A program made the position numbers and the translations under genes. The notes below the pieces were generated by a model. The model had not been told where the DNA came from. It was given only the letters and a program-made list of their open reading frames with translations, and did no database searches. A stretch of 64,000 bases of DNA from Proteiniclasticum sp. Lineage in GTDB: Bacteria > Bacillota > Clostridia > Clostridiales > Clostridiaceae. The first letter of the stretch is position 1. Every line of letters starts with the position of its first letter. The stretch spans positions 52,687 to 116,686 of the forward strand of contig NZ_DOPX01000017.1 of NCBI RefSeq assembly GCF_003514505.1, written 5' to 3'. This document shows positions 8,018 through 16,201 of the stretch, piece by piece.

Positions 8018-9559
8018 TTATACCGCCTTCTTCATGATCATTGCTGCCGCCAGGGCTGCTTCTTTGTTGCTGTCAAAGACCAGGATGCCATGCTCTCTCA
8101 GAAGTCTCTTCTGTAGATGATAATCCTGCTTGTCAAGGTCTGTACCCAGCACGTAAGCCACAAACACCAGATGTCTGTCGTCTTTCTCTGCCAGGATCTT
8201 CGCCTTTTCAATGGCCTTTAACGTTACTTCCACCGCTTCGTCATGGGATCCATAGCCCAGTTCGAAATCAAGTAATATAACGCCGGTCTCTTCCTTCGCC
8301 GCTTCTCTTAGGATGTGCTCATTTCTCAAGGAAGGCTCAATCATGGGATGGGGCTTTCCATTGGTGTACTCATCTTCCCCCAGATCCAGAAGCACATGTC
8401 CTTTGGTCTTTACGCCATCGGTGAGCTTCTCTTCACTCTTCTTGGCCACATTACTCTTCACAGGCCCTAGTGCGTCTCTTAGGATGCTGAGGCCTTCTGC
8501 GCAGAGGGTACCGCCACAGTAGAGACCGCGAAGATCTGTCTGCTTTTCTGAAAGAAGATCGCTGTAAGGCTTTGGATCAAATCCGGAAAGAAGCACCTTC
8601 TTCTCTTTCTCCGGCTGGAGAAGAGATACTGCAAGTTCCGCTCCTTCATAAAGTCCTTTGGCAAAATGCACATGCTCTGGAAGACCTTCCACAGGTTCTC
8701 CATCCAGGAAGCAGACCACCACAGGTTTCTCAATCTTTTTGATGGTTTCAAAGATCTTGTCCGCAATGGACTTGGCTGGTGGCTTGGACACCAGAAGAAG
8801 CACTTTTGTGTCCGGATCGCTATTCAGCGCTTCAATGCCCTGAAGCATCATGATGCCGCCGATCTTCTCATGAAGGTCCCGTCCGCCGGTGCCGATGCCA
8901 TGGGAAACACCTTCGCCCAGATGATGGATCTGAACCATGACTTCCTGAAGACCTGTGCCAGAAGCGCCGACGATACCGATGCCTCCGCGTCTCACATCAT
9001 TGGCAAAGCACAGGCCTGTACCGCTGATAAAAGAAGTGCCGCAGTCCGGTCCCATGACAAGAAGTCCCTTGTCTCTGCCCATTTCCTTCAGCTCACGCTC
9101 TTCTTCCAGAGACATGTTGTCACTGAAGATCATGACATGAAGTCCATTTTCCAGAGCTTTTCTTGCTTCTCTTGCCGCATAGGCTCCTGGTACAGAAAGC
9201 ACCGCCACATTGGCTTCAGGAATCAGATCCACCGCTTCTTCCACGGACTCCGGAATTACTTCCGCCCCTTTTCCCTGCACTTTTTTCTTTGGAGACAGAA
9301 GCTCATGGATCATTTTGTAGGCTTCTTCCACCACTTCTTGCTTCTCGGAAGAAACAGCCAGAAGAAGATCCGATGGACCTGCGCCTTCCATTTCCTCGGT
9401 GAAAAGCCCAACGCTCTTCAGAAGGTCCTTATTCATTTCTGTGGCCATGGAGACCACCGCATCAATCACGCCTTCCATCTCCCGGATCTTGCCGGTGAGA
9501 GACATGAGAGTCACAGAGTCAAAATACATATTCTTTCTCAGTTCAGCTTTTTTTATCAT
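8018..9559 (-). CDS. fdrA: FdrA/AllF-like acyl-CoA synthetase-fold carbamoyltransferase subunit
   Basis: About 513 residues of the FdrA family, which has the succinyl-CoA synthetase alpha/beta architecture (CoA-binding Rossmann domain plus ligase domain). Clear motifs are MGPDCGTSFISGTGLCFAN near residue 175, IGIVGASGTGLQEVMVQI, then GVSHGIGTGGRDLHEKIGG. Late in the protein is ILLDFELGYGSHDEA. The start is taken as the ATG at 9559, five bases after GGAGG. A GTG at 9571 and another ATG at 9562 are in frame, but the ribosome site lies on or too near them. It overlaps the end of the upstream DUF2877 gene by 17 bases. FdrA is the core of E. coli oxamate carbamoyltransferase (AllFGH). The SCS-like fold fits phosphoryl transfer through a phosphorylated intermediate, though the exact residues are not known to me. 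Confidence 0.9.
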   Translation of the reverse strand: MIKKAELRKNMYFDSVTLMSLTGKIREMEGVIDAVVSMATEMNKDLLKSVGLFTEEMEGAGPSDLLLAVSSEKQEVVEEAYKMIHELLSPKKKVQGKGAEVIPESVEEAVDLIPEANVAVLSVPGAYAAREARKALENGLHVMIFSDNMSLEEERELKEMGRDKGLLVMGPDCGTSFISGTGLCFANDVRRGGIGIVGASGTGLQEVMVQIHHLGEGVSHGIGTGGRDLHEKIGGIMMLQGIEALNSDPDTKVLLLVSKPPAKSIADKIFETIKKIEKPVVVCFLDGEPVEGLPEHVHFAKGLYEGAELAVSLLQPEKEKKVLLSGFDPKPYSDLLSEKQTDLRGLYCGGTLCAEGLSILRDALGPVKSNVAKKSEEKLTDGVKTKGHVLLDLGEDEYTNGKPHPMIEPSLRNEHILREAAKEETGVILLDFELGYGSHDEAVEVTLKAIEKAKILAEKDDRHLVFVAYVLGTDLDKQDYHLQKRLLREHGILVFDSNKEAALAAAMIMKKAV

Positions 9560-10430
9560 CATTTCCTCCACATTGTTGTTCTAGATGTAGTTGTAGTGCA
9601 AAAAGTGCACCAGAGGCCATATCCGTCCCCGAAATAGACCCAATATTCAGTAATTTTTTCATAGCATTTTTCCTCTTTTCTACATCACTGCCATAGAGGA
9701 TCTCTTCACAGAAGTTTGTGAGAGCTCCGGGAAATCTGCCCTCTTTGCCAAAGTGCAGCATCTGGAGGCTCACCTCCGTGGTGCTCACTGTCCCCTGTTC
9801 GAGCAGGGTCTTAAGGTTTTGTGCGGTGTCTCGCACAAAGGTGCCCTGTAAGTAAGATGCCATGGCCATAAATCCCAGGGCGAAATCATCCCCCGAAGGG
9901 GTCAGGCCGAGGCCAAGACCAAGGATCTTTCTGAAGTCTCCCGTTCTTTTCACCTCGAAGATTCTTTCCTGAAAGGCTTTTTCCAGATACCCCTCTTGAG
10001 GTCCGGGAAGAAAAAAGGAGAGGCAACCTCCCCGCTTTCCATATAACCGAAGCTCTTCCAGGGTATTTTCTACAGTATCTTTGGGATTCCCTGCGCCATT
10101 GGCTGCAGATTGTCTCTCTTCAGGTTTTCTCATGAGAAGATCTGAGAGATCCACCTGAAGGCTGTGTCCTAAGACCAGCATCCCCGAAGCCAAATGCACA
10201 GGCTTTCCCAAAAGATGGTGGTATTCCTCAAAAGGGATTTTTCCTGAAATCTCCAGAGTGCCAGGCAGATACATATCCCGCTGGATGGAAAGGGTCCAGA
10301 GCCTGCCGTCCTCCTCCATGAGATTCATGGTGGTGGAAAAGATGCTGTGGATTTTCCCTTTGAAAGGACAGCCAGGCTGAAGCCTCCGGTAAAGAAGCTC
10401 CTCTGCCCGGAGACCTTTTAAGGTCCTCAC
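9543..10430 (-). CDS. DUF2877 protein, AllH (YlbF)-like carbamoyltransferase subunit
   Basis: 295 residues. The DUF2877 signature GLGLTPSGDDFALGFMAM is present near residue 170, and the late SVSTTEVSLQMLHFG-like region is also typical (here TVSTTEVSLQMLHFGKEG). Translation starts at a GTG whose GTGA overlaps the stop of the upstream permease gene by four bases. A GGAGGAGG lies just before it, a classic translational-coupling arrangement. In E. coli the homologue YlbF (AllH) is needed with FdrA and YlbE for oxamate carbamoyltransferase activity. Gene order here is permease-AllH-AllF-AllG-carbamate kinase, so all three subunits and the kinase are present and appear co-translated. The individual role of the DUF2877 subunit is not established. 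Confidence 0.85.
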   Translation of the reverse strand: MRTLKGLRAEELLYRRLQPGCPFKGKIHSIFSTTMNLMEEDGRLWTLSIQRDMYLPGTLEISGKIPFEEYHHLLGKPVHLASGMLVLGHSLQVDLSDLLMRKPEERQSAANGAGNPKDTVENTLEELRLYGKRGGCLSFFLPGPQEGYLEKAFQERIFEVKRTGDFRKILGLGLGLTPSGDDFALGFMAMASYLQGTFVRDTAQNLKTLLEQGTVSTTEVSLQMLHFGKEGRFPGALTNFCEEILYGSDVEKRKNAMKKLLNIGSISGTDMASGALFALQLHLEQQCGGNDDKKS

Positions 10431-11731
10431 TTTTCCTCCTCCGCCGGAAGAAAGAGATCCAGCCCGATGGCGGTGACCGCAGAAGGCACCACGCCAGAGG
10501 TTAAGATGAGCTGAATGTCCTGGTGAAGATGCCCCAAAGCTTCCGGCACCAGGCTGAGCCCAATCCCAAGGCCAAGAGACAGGGCGATGATGAGAGAGTT
10601 TCTGCTGGTGAAGGGGATCTTTCCAAGAAGAGAGAACCCGGACACCGCCACCATGGAAAACATGGCAATGGACGCTCCGCCAAGGACCGGCACTGGAATC
10701 ATTGAAAGCACCGCCGAGAACTTAGGGAAAAAGGCCAGAAGAAGAAGCATATACGCGCCAATTCTTACCACATGACGGCTGAATACTCCAGTGAGATTCA
10801 CCACTCCGATGTTCTGGGTATAGGAAGTGTTCGGAAAGCCGTTCATGAGAGCTGCCAGGGCGCTGGAAAGTCCGTCCGCCAGCACGCCACCGGTCTTTTC
10901 CTCTTCTGTGGGCTCTCTGTCCTCCCCAGCGATGGTGATGGCAGAAATGTCTCCCAGGGTTTCAATGGTGGTGGCCACATACATGAACAGCATCCCGATG
11001 ATGGCCGCAGGATAAAAACGCCACTGGTATCTCAAAGGAAGAGGCATCGCCACAAAGGAAGCATCCTTGATGGCTCCTCCATCCAGGATCCCCAGGAAAA
11101 GGGAGAGTACAAAACCTGTCAGGATCCCCAGAAGGATGGAAGCAGACTTCACAAATCTGTTTTTGGAGCGGTGGCAGAAGACGATGGTAAGAAGCACCAC
11201 CGACGCCAGCAGAAGCGCCGTAGGGTCTCCCAGATTCCCCGCTCCACCCGCTGCCTGCTTCACAGCCACCGGGATGAGGGTCACCCCAAGGGTGACCACC
11301 ACCACGCCGGATACCAAAGGAGTAAATACTTTTTTCAGTTTCGGCAGGCTCTTTCCGAGAACCATCTCAAAAAGACCGCCGACAAAACTGGAGGCAAAGA
11401 CCGCACCAATGCCGTAGGTGCCGGCAATGGACATCACCGTGGCAATGAACGCATTGCTGGTGCCCATGACAATGGGCAAGCCTGAACCGATCTTTTTCCC
11501 TTTACGGATTTGGATGAGCGTTCCCACTCCGGCCATGAAAAGGGCACACTGGATGAGAAAGGTCTTATCCGAAGGGGGAAGATCAAGAAGTGCAGACACC
11601 ATAAGCGGCACTGTGATGTTCGCGGCGAACATGGCAAAGATATGCTGGAAAGCCAGAGGCACCGCTTTCTTCAGCTCCGGTCTGTCCTCCATCCCATATA
11701 AAATATCCGGGTTTACTTTCTTTTCCGTCAT
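10427..11731 (-). CDS. NCS2 family nucleobase/xanthine-type permease
   Basis: 434 residues, strongly hydrophobic, with about 12-14 membrane segments. The NCS2 (nucleobase-ascorbate transporter) signature QNIGVVNLTG is found near residue 303, preceded by NGFPNTSYT. The QH motif of membrane helix 1 appears as AFQHIFAMFAANITVP near residue 27. These motifs place it with the xanthine/uric acid rather than the uracil branch of NCS2. It should import a purine- or pyrimidine-like ring compound by ion symport. Placed between the ring-opening enzyme and the transcarbamoylase genes, its likely cargo is the cyclic substrate of this pathway (barbiturate, cyanurate or another cyclic ureide); that is inference. 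It shares an operon with the downstream AllH gene through a four-base overlap. Confidence 0.9.
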   Translation of the reverse strand: MTEKKVNPDILYGMEDRPELKKAVPLAFQHIFAMFAANITVPLMVSALLDLPPSDKTFLIQCALFMAGVGTLIQIRKGKKIGSGLPIVMGTSNAFIATVMSIAGTYGIGAVFASSFVGGLFEMVLGKSLPKLKKVFTPLVSGVVVVTLGVTLIPVAVKQAAGGAGNLGDPTALLLASVVLLTIVFCHRSKNRFVKSASILLGILTGFVLSLFLGILDGGAIKDASFVAMPLPLRYQWRFYPAAIIGMLFMYVATTIETLGDISAITIAGEDREPTEEEKTGGVLADGLSSALAALMNGFPNTSYTQNIGVVNLTGVFSRHVVRIGAYMLLLLAFFPKFSAVLSMIPVPVLGGASIAMFSMVAVSGFSLLGKIPFTSRNSLIIALSLGLGIGLSLVPEALGHLHQDIQLILTSGVVPSAVTAIGLDLFLPAEEEK

Positions 11732-11784
11732 ATCTTTTACCTGCTCCTTTACCTGTTTACTCAGTTATTACGTCTTGCTGTCTG

Positions 11785-13041
11785 TTATACAAAAATCACG
11801 GCCATGGCAGTGAGAAGCACCATCGCGCCAATGACATACTTGAAGTTCATTCGGATGACTCCCATGATGTCTGAATCAAAGCCCTTCGCTAAAGCTGCCA
11901 CATTGATCTGCACCGGGCTGATCTGGGTACCAAGACCTGTGGCAATGGCCACAAAGCCCATGGCTTCCGATGGAAGTCCCAAAGCAGACAGGGTTGGCAG
12001 AATAAGGGTCAGCACTCCAGCAGTGAATGCACCAGAAGGAATGGCGATGAGGAACGCGATGATCATGGCCACGGGGAGAATGATGGACTCCGGCGCATTT
12101 CTTGCGATGCCCGCAATCTGTTCAAAGGTGCCCAGGGCTGCAATCATGTTGATGAAGGATAAGAAAATACCCACAGAGAACATGGTGGTCAGAATGAATC
12201 TGGACCCGTCAATGAGTGCTTCAGATGTTTCATCAGAGTTCATCTTGGTGAGAAGTACGGTCAGCACCGCTGTAAGAATCACTGTGGTGGCTGGATTGAA
12301 GAGGGAAAAGCCGATGAGTCCGTTGATCTTGGATCCACCTACCACCATGAGAAGCAGTGCGATGGCTGGGAAGGCTCTTTTGAGAAGCTGACCTGTAGTC
12401 GCATCCTGAAGATCTTCCTCTTTTTTCGCGTCTTTTCCAGCAAAGAGAGCACCTCTCTTCTTCACGCCATAAACTGCCAGTCCAAAGGCAAGAAGGTAGA
12501 ATACCACGGTGAAGGGCATCATGTTTCCTGCATGGACTGCCACATCCACCCCTGCGCTTTCAGCCGCCAGAATGGTTTCTGTGGAAGCTGGGGATGTAGT
12601 GAAGCCTACTGCAGAAATGATGGCCATGGCTGCAATGACTTCAGGTACTGCACCTACAGCAGCCGCCACAAGTGGCGCGGTGACCATGGTGTTTCCTGCA
12701 CCCATGCCTGCCATATAGGTGGCAAAACCCTGGATGAGGACAATGAATCCTGCTAGAACTGCAATTTTACCTTTGAGGCTCTTGCTGAACAAGGCCACCA
12801 GAGCTTCGATGCTTCCTGCCTGGGAAACCATGGCAGCAGAAGCCGCATAAAGGATTGGCACTGTGATGCCCAGCATATTGGAGATGCCGCCCACAAACAT
12901 GCCTGAAACATCAGAAAGGTTCATCCCGCCGATGAGAATGGCAGCCAGTCCTCCGAAGAGGCCTGCCACCAGCATATGCTTCTTCATGAAAAGAAGCGCA
13001 ACAACTATGATAAGAGGCACAAGATTAATCAGTAAATCCAT
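11785..13041 (-). CDS. Putative anion permease of the ion-transporter (CitM/GntP/DcuC-like) class
   Basis: 418 residues with about 11-12 hydrophobic segments spread over the full length. There is one cytoplasmic-looking charged loop near residues 200-215 (FAGKDAKKEEDLQD). Glycine/serine-rich re-entrant-type segments are visible: GMGAGNTMVTAPLVAAAVGA in the first half and IAIPSGAFTAGVLTLILPTLS plus TGLGTQISPVQINVAALAKG in the second. This twofold pattern is typical of the ion-transporter superfamily that carries carboxylates, gluconate or C4-dicarboxylates. I could not assign it to one family with certainty. It lies between the ring-opening enzyme (31-base gap) and the NCS2 permease (53-base gap), with a good AAAGGAG ribosome site. 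It may export the carboxylate end product or exchange it for substrate. Confidence 0.7.
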   Translation of the reverse strand: MDLLINLVPLIIVVALLFMKKHMLVAGLFGGLAAILIGGMNLSDVSGMFVGGISNMLGITVPILYAASAAMVSQAGSIEALVALFSKSLKGKIAVLAGFIVLIQGFATYMAGMGAGNTMVTAPLVAAAVGAVPEVIAAMAIISAVGFTTSPASTETILAAESAGVDVAVHAGNMMPFTVVFYLLAFGLAVYGVKKRGALFAGKDAKKEEDLQDATTGQLLKRAFPAIALLLMVVGGSKINGLIGFSLFNPATTVILTAVLTVLLTKMNSDETSEALIDGSRFILTTMFSVGIFLSFINMIAALGTFEQIAGIARNAPESIILPVAMIIAFLIAIPSGAFTAGVLTLILPTLSALGLPSEAMGFVAIATGLGTQISPVQINVAALAKGFDSDIMGVIRMNFKYVIGAMVLLTAMAVIFV

Positions 13042-13072
13042 TTTCTGTCTCCTTTACGTCACTCTTCGACGT

Positions 13073-14179
13073 TTATTTTTCGATGATAACAGCCACAGGA
13101 CCGCCGCCTGCTGGTCCCTGGTGCTCTGCACCACCGGACACATAGACCATAGGGTCTCCCACAAGTCCTGCGATGAGTCCATTGACCACAGCTCTTGCAT
13201 GTCTTGTGTGGTTGATGTCAGAGTCCGTCAGCATGGTGTTTCTTCTGCCTCTCACATAGCCGTCCGGTGAAGCTTCTGCCTTCGCCAGCACATTGACGAT
13301 TCTCTTCTTGTCTTCTTCTGTAGGCAGCTTGTCCACAGAAAGACCCGCACTGTTCATGGCTTCGATGATGCTTTCCAGATCAATGGCATCCTTCATGACG
13401 CTGTGGCCGATTCTGTACTTGCTCTTTGATCCCTTGGCATTTCCCATGAGAATGATCTCGCAGTTTAGAAGTTCAACCCCTGCGGAAGTAGAAGCAACAC
13501 CGGAATACAGGCTGTAGTCTTTTAAGATGGTCTCTTCTGTGACCTTCGCCTCATCCACTTCACCCAGAGCAATGGCAACGCCAAGAGCAGATGCGCCTCT
13601 GGTGTATCCCATGGACTTGTAGGTATCGGTGACCACAACTTTCTTTCCACGCTTTTCTGCATCCAGGATTCTGTCAGAGGTTAAAAGTGGACACTTTATC
13701 TGCACAAAATGCACATCGTCCTTGCTTTCGATGTTTGCCTGCTCCATAAGCTCCAGCACCACTCTCTTCACTTCCTGAACCATGGTGACGGTACCCATCT
13801 CTTCTGGCAGGAAGTTTCTGGTGAATCCCACCGTAACGTTCAGTGCTTTTTCCTCAGATGAGGTTTCCTCTTCCAGTTCTTTTCTTGTGAAGATCATCAC
13901 ATGAGGAGACATGACTCCTTCAGTTCCACCAGACATGACAAAGGCCACCTTCTTCTCCACTTCATGCTCGGATAAGCCTGTGAGATCAGAGATGGTTTTT
14001 CTGTACGCCATGGTGCAGAATCCTCTGGTGAAGTCATTGACACAGCCGTTTCCTTCTGTCTTTCCGAGAACTGCAATGATGTCCTCTGCGACGATCTCTC
14101 CTGCTGCTACTTTTTCCTTCAGTACGGACACATCATCGGGTCCTGCCACTGGAAGTTTGAATACGTTGATATCTACCAT
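13073..14179 (-). CDS. Ring-opening amidohydrolase (cyanuric acid hydrolase / barbiturase family)
   Basis: 368 residues, the normal length of the AtzD/barbiturase family. These enzymes open six-membered cyclic imides (cyanuric acid to carboxybiuret and then biuret; barbiturate to ureidomalonate). The fold has three related domains, each supplying a Lys-Ser pair. Matching residues are visible here: Lys40 in VLGKTEGNG with Ser83 in MSGGTEGVMSPH; Lys162 in IKCPLL with Ser232 in STSAGVELLN; Lys300 in LAKAEASPDG with Ser348 in VSGGAEHQGPAGGGPV. All three pairs are intact. The start is the ATG at 14179, preceded by GGAGG; an 18-residue upstream extension is outside the family. It is the first structural gene after the regulator, in an operon with transporters and a transcarbamoylase. 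Sequence alone does not separate cyanurate from barbiturate specificity. Confidence 0.92.
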   Translation of the reverse strand: MVDINVFKLPVAGPDDVSVLKEKVAAGEIVAEDIIAVLGKTEGNGCVNDFTRGFCTMAYRKTISDLTGLSEHEVEKKVAFVMSGGTEGVMSPHVMIFTRKELEEETSSEEKALNVTVGFTRNFLPEEMGTVTMVQEVKRVVLELMEQANIESKDDVHFVQIKCPLLTSDRILDAEKRGKKVVVTDTYKSMGYTRGASALGVAIALGEVDEAKVTEETILKDYSLYSGVASTSAGVELLNCEIILMGNAKGSKSKYRIGHSVMKDAIDLESIIEAMNSAGLSVDKLPTEEDKKRIVNVLAKAEASPDGYVRGRRNTMLTDSDINHTRHARAVVNGLIAGLVGDPMVYVSGGAEHQGPAGGGPVAVIIEK

Positions 14180-14212
14180 GTTGTTTCCTCCTAGAATGTT
14201 GATTGTTAACAA

Positions 14213-14266
14213 ATTATCTGTTGCCCTCATCATATCATGAAGGAAAATGTGATTTCATCATGATAT
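14213..14266 (-). promoter_or_regulatory. Candidate operon promoter with palindromic operator
   Basis: On the minus strand GATAAT (14213-14218) lies 17 bases after TTCATG (14236-14241). A perfect 9-bp inverted repeat, ATATCATGA at 14232-14240 and TCATGATAT at 14258-14266, overlaps the -35 region with 26 bases between half-site centres. It is the only such site between the regulator's terminator and the ring-opening gene, so it is the best candidate binding site for the PucR-type regulator. Confidence 0.5.
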
Positions 14267-14282
14267 AGTGCCAAAAGAAAAC

Positions 14283-14313
14283 GAGTTCACTGTCACCAAG
14301 TGACAATGAACCC
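14283..14313 (-). terminator. Terminator of the PucR-type regulator gene
   Basis: Arms 14283-14296 and 14300-14313 pair with one mismatch and one G-U around a 3-base loop. On the minus strand GTTTTCTTTT follows. It separates the regulator transcript from the catabolic operon. Confidence 0.7.
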
Positions 14314-14332
14314 AATGATGATACTATCTGTG

Positions 14333-15964
14333 TTATAGCTCTTCTTTTCGTTCTCTAGACTTTTCCGCCTCCTGCCATATATAGGCATAATAGGCAAAGA
14401 CAAGTTCTCCTAAGGAGAAGCCCTGCTCCAGCTCCACCCCCAGCTCTTTGAGCTTCTCGATTCTGTGGCGCATGGTATTGTAGTGGATGAAGAGCCTCTT
14501 GGCAGCGTTTTTGGCATTTAAGTTCTCTTCCAGAAGCACCTGAAGGGTTTTCAGAAGATCTCCGCTGTGGGTTTTCTCATGGAGAAGAAGCCTCCCAAGC
14601 TTCTTCTCCACAAAGGCCTCCAGAAGAACTTTGTCCTTCATCTCCCGTAAAAGAGAGAACATTTCATAGTCCCGATAGGAAGAGGTGAAGGAACTTTCTT
14701 TCAGAAGGCTGCCAATCTCCAAGGTCATTTTCGCCTGTCTGTAAGACGAAGGAAGCTCTAAAATGGAGAGTGCTTCTTCGGAGATGCCGATGCCAAGACG
14801 CATCTCTGTCTTTTTCATCTGAAGAAGCTTCTCCGCGGCATTTTTTAACGCTTCTTCCCTCTTTTCCAGGAAGATGGTGTTGATGAAAATAACGATGGAG
14901 TCATCGAGATACACATACTTGAACTTCTTGCCTGTGAGTCTCAGCTCTCTTTCCAGCACGCCGTCAATGATTTTCTCATCCATGACCTCTTCATAGTAGG
15001 TCTTTTTCATTTTCTCGTCACCTGCAAAGATCTTCAGCACCAGGATCACCTGGGGAAACTCCATGTTCCAGCCGAAGTACCGGGCTTTATTGATGGTCTC
15101 CATGGGCGAGGTGACCTTCCCCTGGAGGATGTCACGGATAAAGGAGTCCTGGAAACTTCTTTCCTTTTCCATCACCGCATAGTTTTTAAAATATACGGAG
15201 GCGATGAGAAGCGATGCTTCCTCTGCCGCCACCTGAAGACTGTCGCTTTTTCCATTTTCTTTCAGAAGAAGAAGATAGCCAAAAAGCCTCGCTCCAGCCC
15301 GGATGGGGTGAAGAATATAGTCTTCTTCACTGAGAAGCTTTTCTCCCAGATGAACTTTCAAAACGCCCCTTTCTGGTGTTCCTGTGAAGGTATAACAAGG
15401 GCTACAGGCTTCTCCGGACCGGTGAAGAACCTTATAGGAGGCATCCAGAAGCACCGCTTCACTCTGACAGATGTCCGCAAGGCTCTGAAGAAGCTCCGGG
15501 ATTTCCCGGCCTTCCAGAAAGAGCCCCATGAGGCGGTCGTGGACATTATTTCTGAAGTTCAGCACATCCATATGTTTTTTCAGGGAGATCTCCAGGATCT
15601 CTGTGACGAGACCCGAAAGGTTCGCTTCTTTGGGAAGCTCAATCACCGGGAAGGAAAGGGCATCCGCCTGCTCCTTCATCCGTTCTGGAATTCCCCCGAT
15701 GTACCGGAAAGGCTTGATGCAGATGCCGGAGACTCCCAGCTCAGAGAGCCTTGGAATCAGCTCCTCCATGGCCTTCTCATCCTCATAGACCGGAAAGAGG
15801 GTCGTAATAAGAAGATTATTCTTTTCCACATAAGGAAAGATATCTGGAACCTCCATGAGCATGGCATTATTCACCATGAGATGCATGCCCGCTGCTCCGG
15901 CCACCACCTTTGCATTCTGGAATCCTTCCAGCTGAAGTATGTTTTCAATTGTCACCAGTGCCAT
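14333..15964 (-). CDS. PucR family transcriptional regulator
   Basis: About 543 residues. The N-terminal PucR domain is visible from LEGFQNAKVVAGAAGMH onward, with EVPDIFPYVEKNNLLITTLF typical of that purine-catabolism regulator domain. A GGDEF-like/GAF-like middle follows. The C-terminal helix-turn-helix (PucR_2 type) is recognised by LLEENLNAKNAAKRLFIHYNTMRHRIEKLKEL. The start is taken at ATG 15964, eight bases after GGGGGAG; an eight-codon extension is possible. PucR proteins control purine, allantoin, hydantoin or amine catabolism in response to a pathway metabolite. Lying just upstream of the ring-opening operon, it probably activates that operon. It has its own promoter (15997-16025) and terminator. 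Confidence 0.88.
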   Translation of the reverse strand: MALVTIENILQLEGFQNAKVVAGAAGMHLMVNNAMLMEVPDIFPYVEKNNLLITTLFPVYEDEKAMEELIPRLSELGVSGICIKPFRYIGGIPERMKEQADALSFPVIELPKEANLSGLVTEILEISLKKHMDVLNFRNNVHDRLMGLFLEGREIPELLQSLADICQSEAVLLDASYKVLHRSGEACSPCYTFTGTPERGVLKVHLGEKLLSEEDYILHPIRAGARLFGYLLLLKENGKSDSLQVAAEEASLLIASVYFKNYAVMEKERSFQDSFIRDILQGKVTSPMETINKARYFGWNMEFPQVILVLKIFAGDEKMKKTYYEEVMDEKIIDGVLERELRLTGKKFKYVYLDDSIVIFINTIFLEKREEALKNAAEKLLQMKKTEMRLGIGISEEALSILELPSSYRQAKMTLEIGSLLKESSFTSSYRDYEMFSLLREMKDKVLLEAFVEKKLGRLLLHEKTHSGDLLKTLQVLLEENLNAKNAAKRLFIHYNTMRHRIEKLKELGVELEQGFSLGELVFAYYAYIWQEAEKSRERKEEL

Positions 15965-15996
15965 CTTTCTATCTCCCCCTTCTATCACTTATGTAC

Positions 15997-16025
15997 ATTA
16001 TGCGGAAGACCGCCCCCTTTGACAA
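15997..16025 (-). promoter_or_regulatory. Sigma-A type promoter of the PucR gene
   Basis: Minus-strand TTGTCA (16020-16025) and CATAAT (15997-16002) with a 17-base spacer, about 30 bases before the regulator start. Confidence 0.6.
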
Positions 16026-16105
16026 GGCCTCTCTCCTTCTTTCTCCCTTAGAAACCAAAAGAAGAGAACAGATGAAGATATATAACAATAGTAATCCTGA
16101 TTTTC

Positions 16106-16134
16106 TAGACTATAGTAGTATTACAATATATAAT
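16106..16134 (+). promoter_or_regulatory. Promoter of the small membrane protein gene
   Basis: TAGACT at 16106-16111 and a perfect TATAAT at 16129-16134, spaced by 17 bases, about 70 bases upstream of the ATG at 16202. Confidence 0.6.
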
Positions 16135-16201
16135 AGAGTAGAAGTAAGTGGTTTTATTATGTTTTGTAAAATACAAATTCAATATCTTGGAGGTATGCAT
16201 C

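Noticed and set aside
8666..9637. A 323-codon plus-strand open frame opposite the FdrA gene
   Set aside because: Same reason: the minus-strand frame has strong family motifs, while this one is rich in histidine and phenylalanine with no recognisable domain.
10772..11485. Plus-strand open frame opposite the NCS2 permease
   Set aside because: Shadow of a clear transporter gene; composition is highly polar and repetitive, as expected of an antisense frame.
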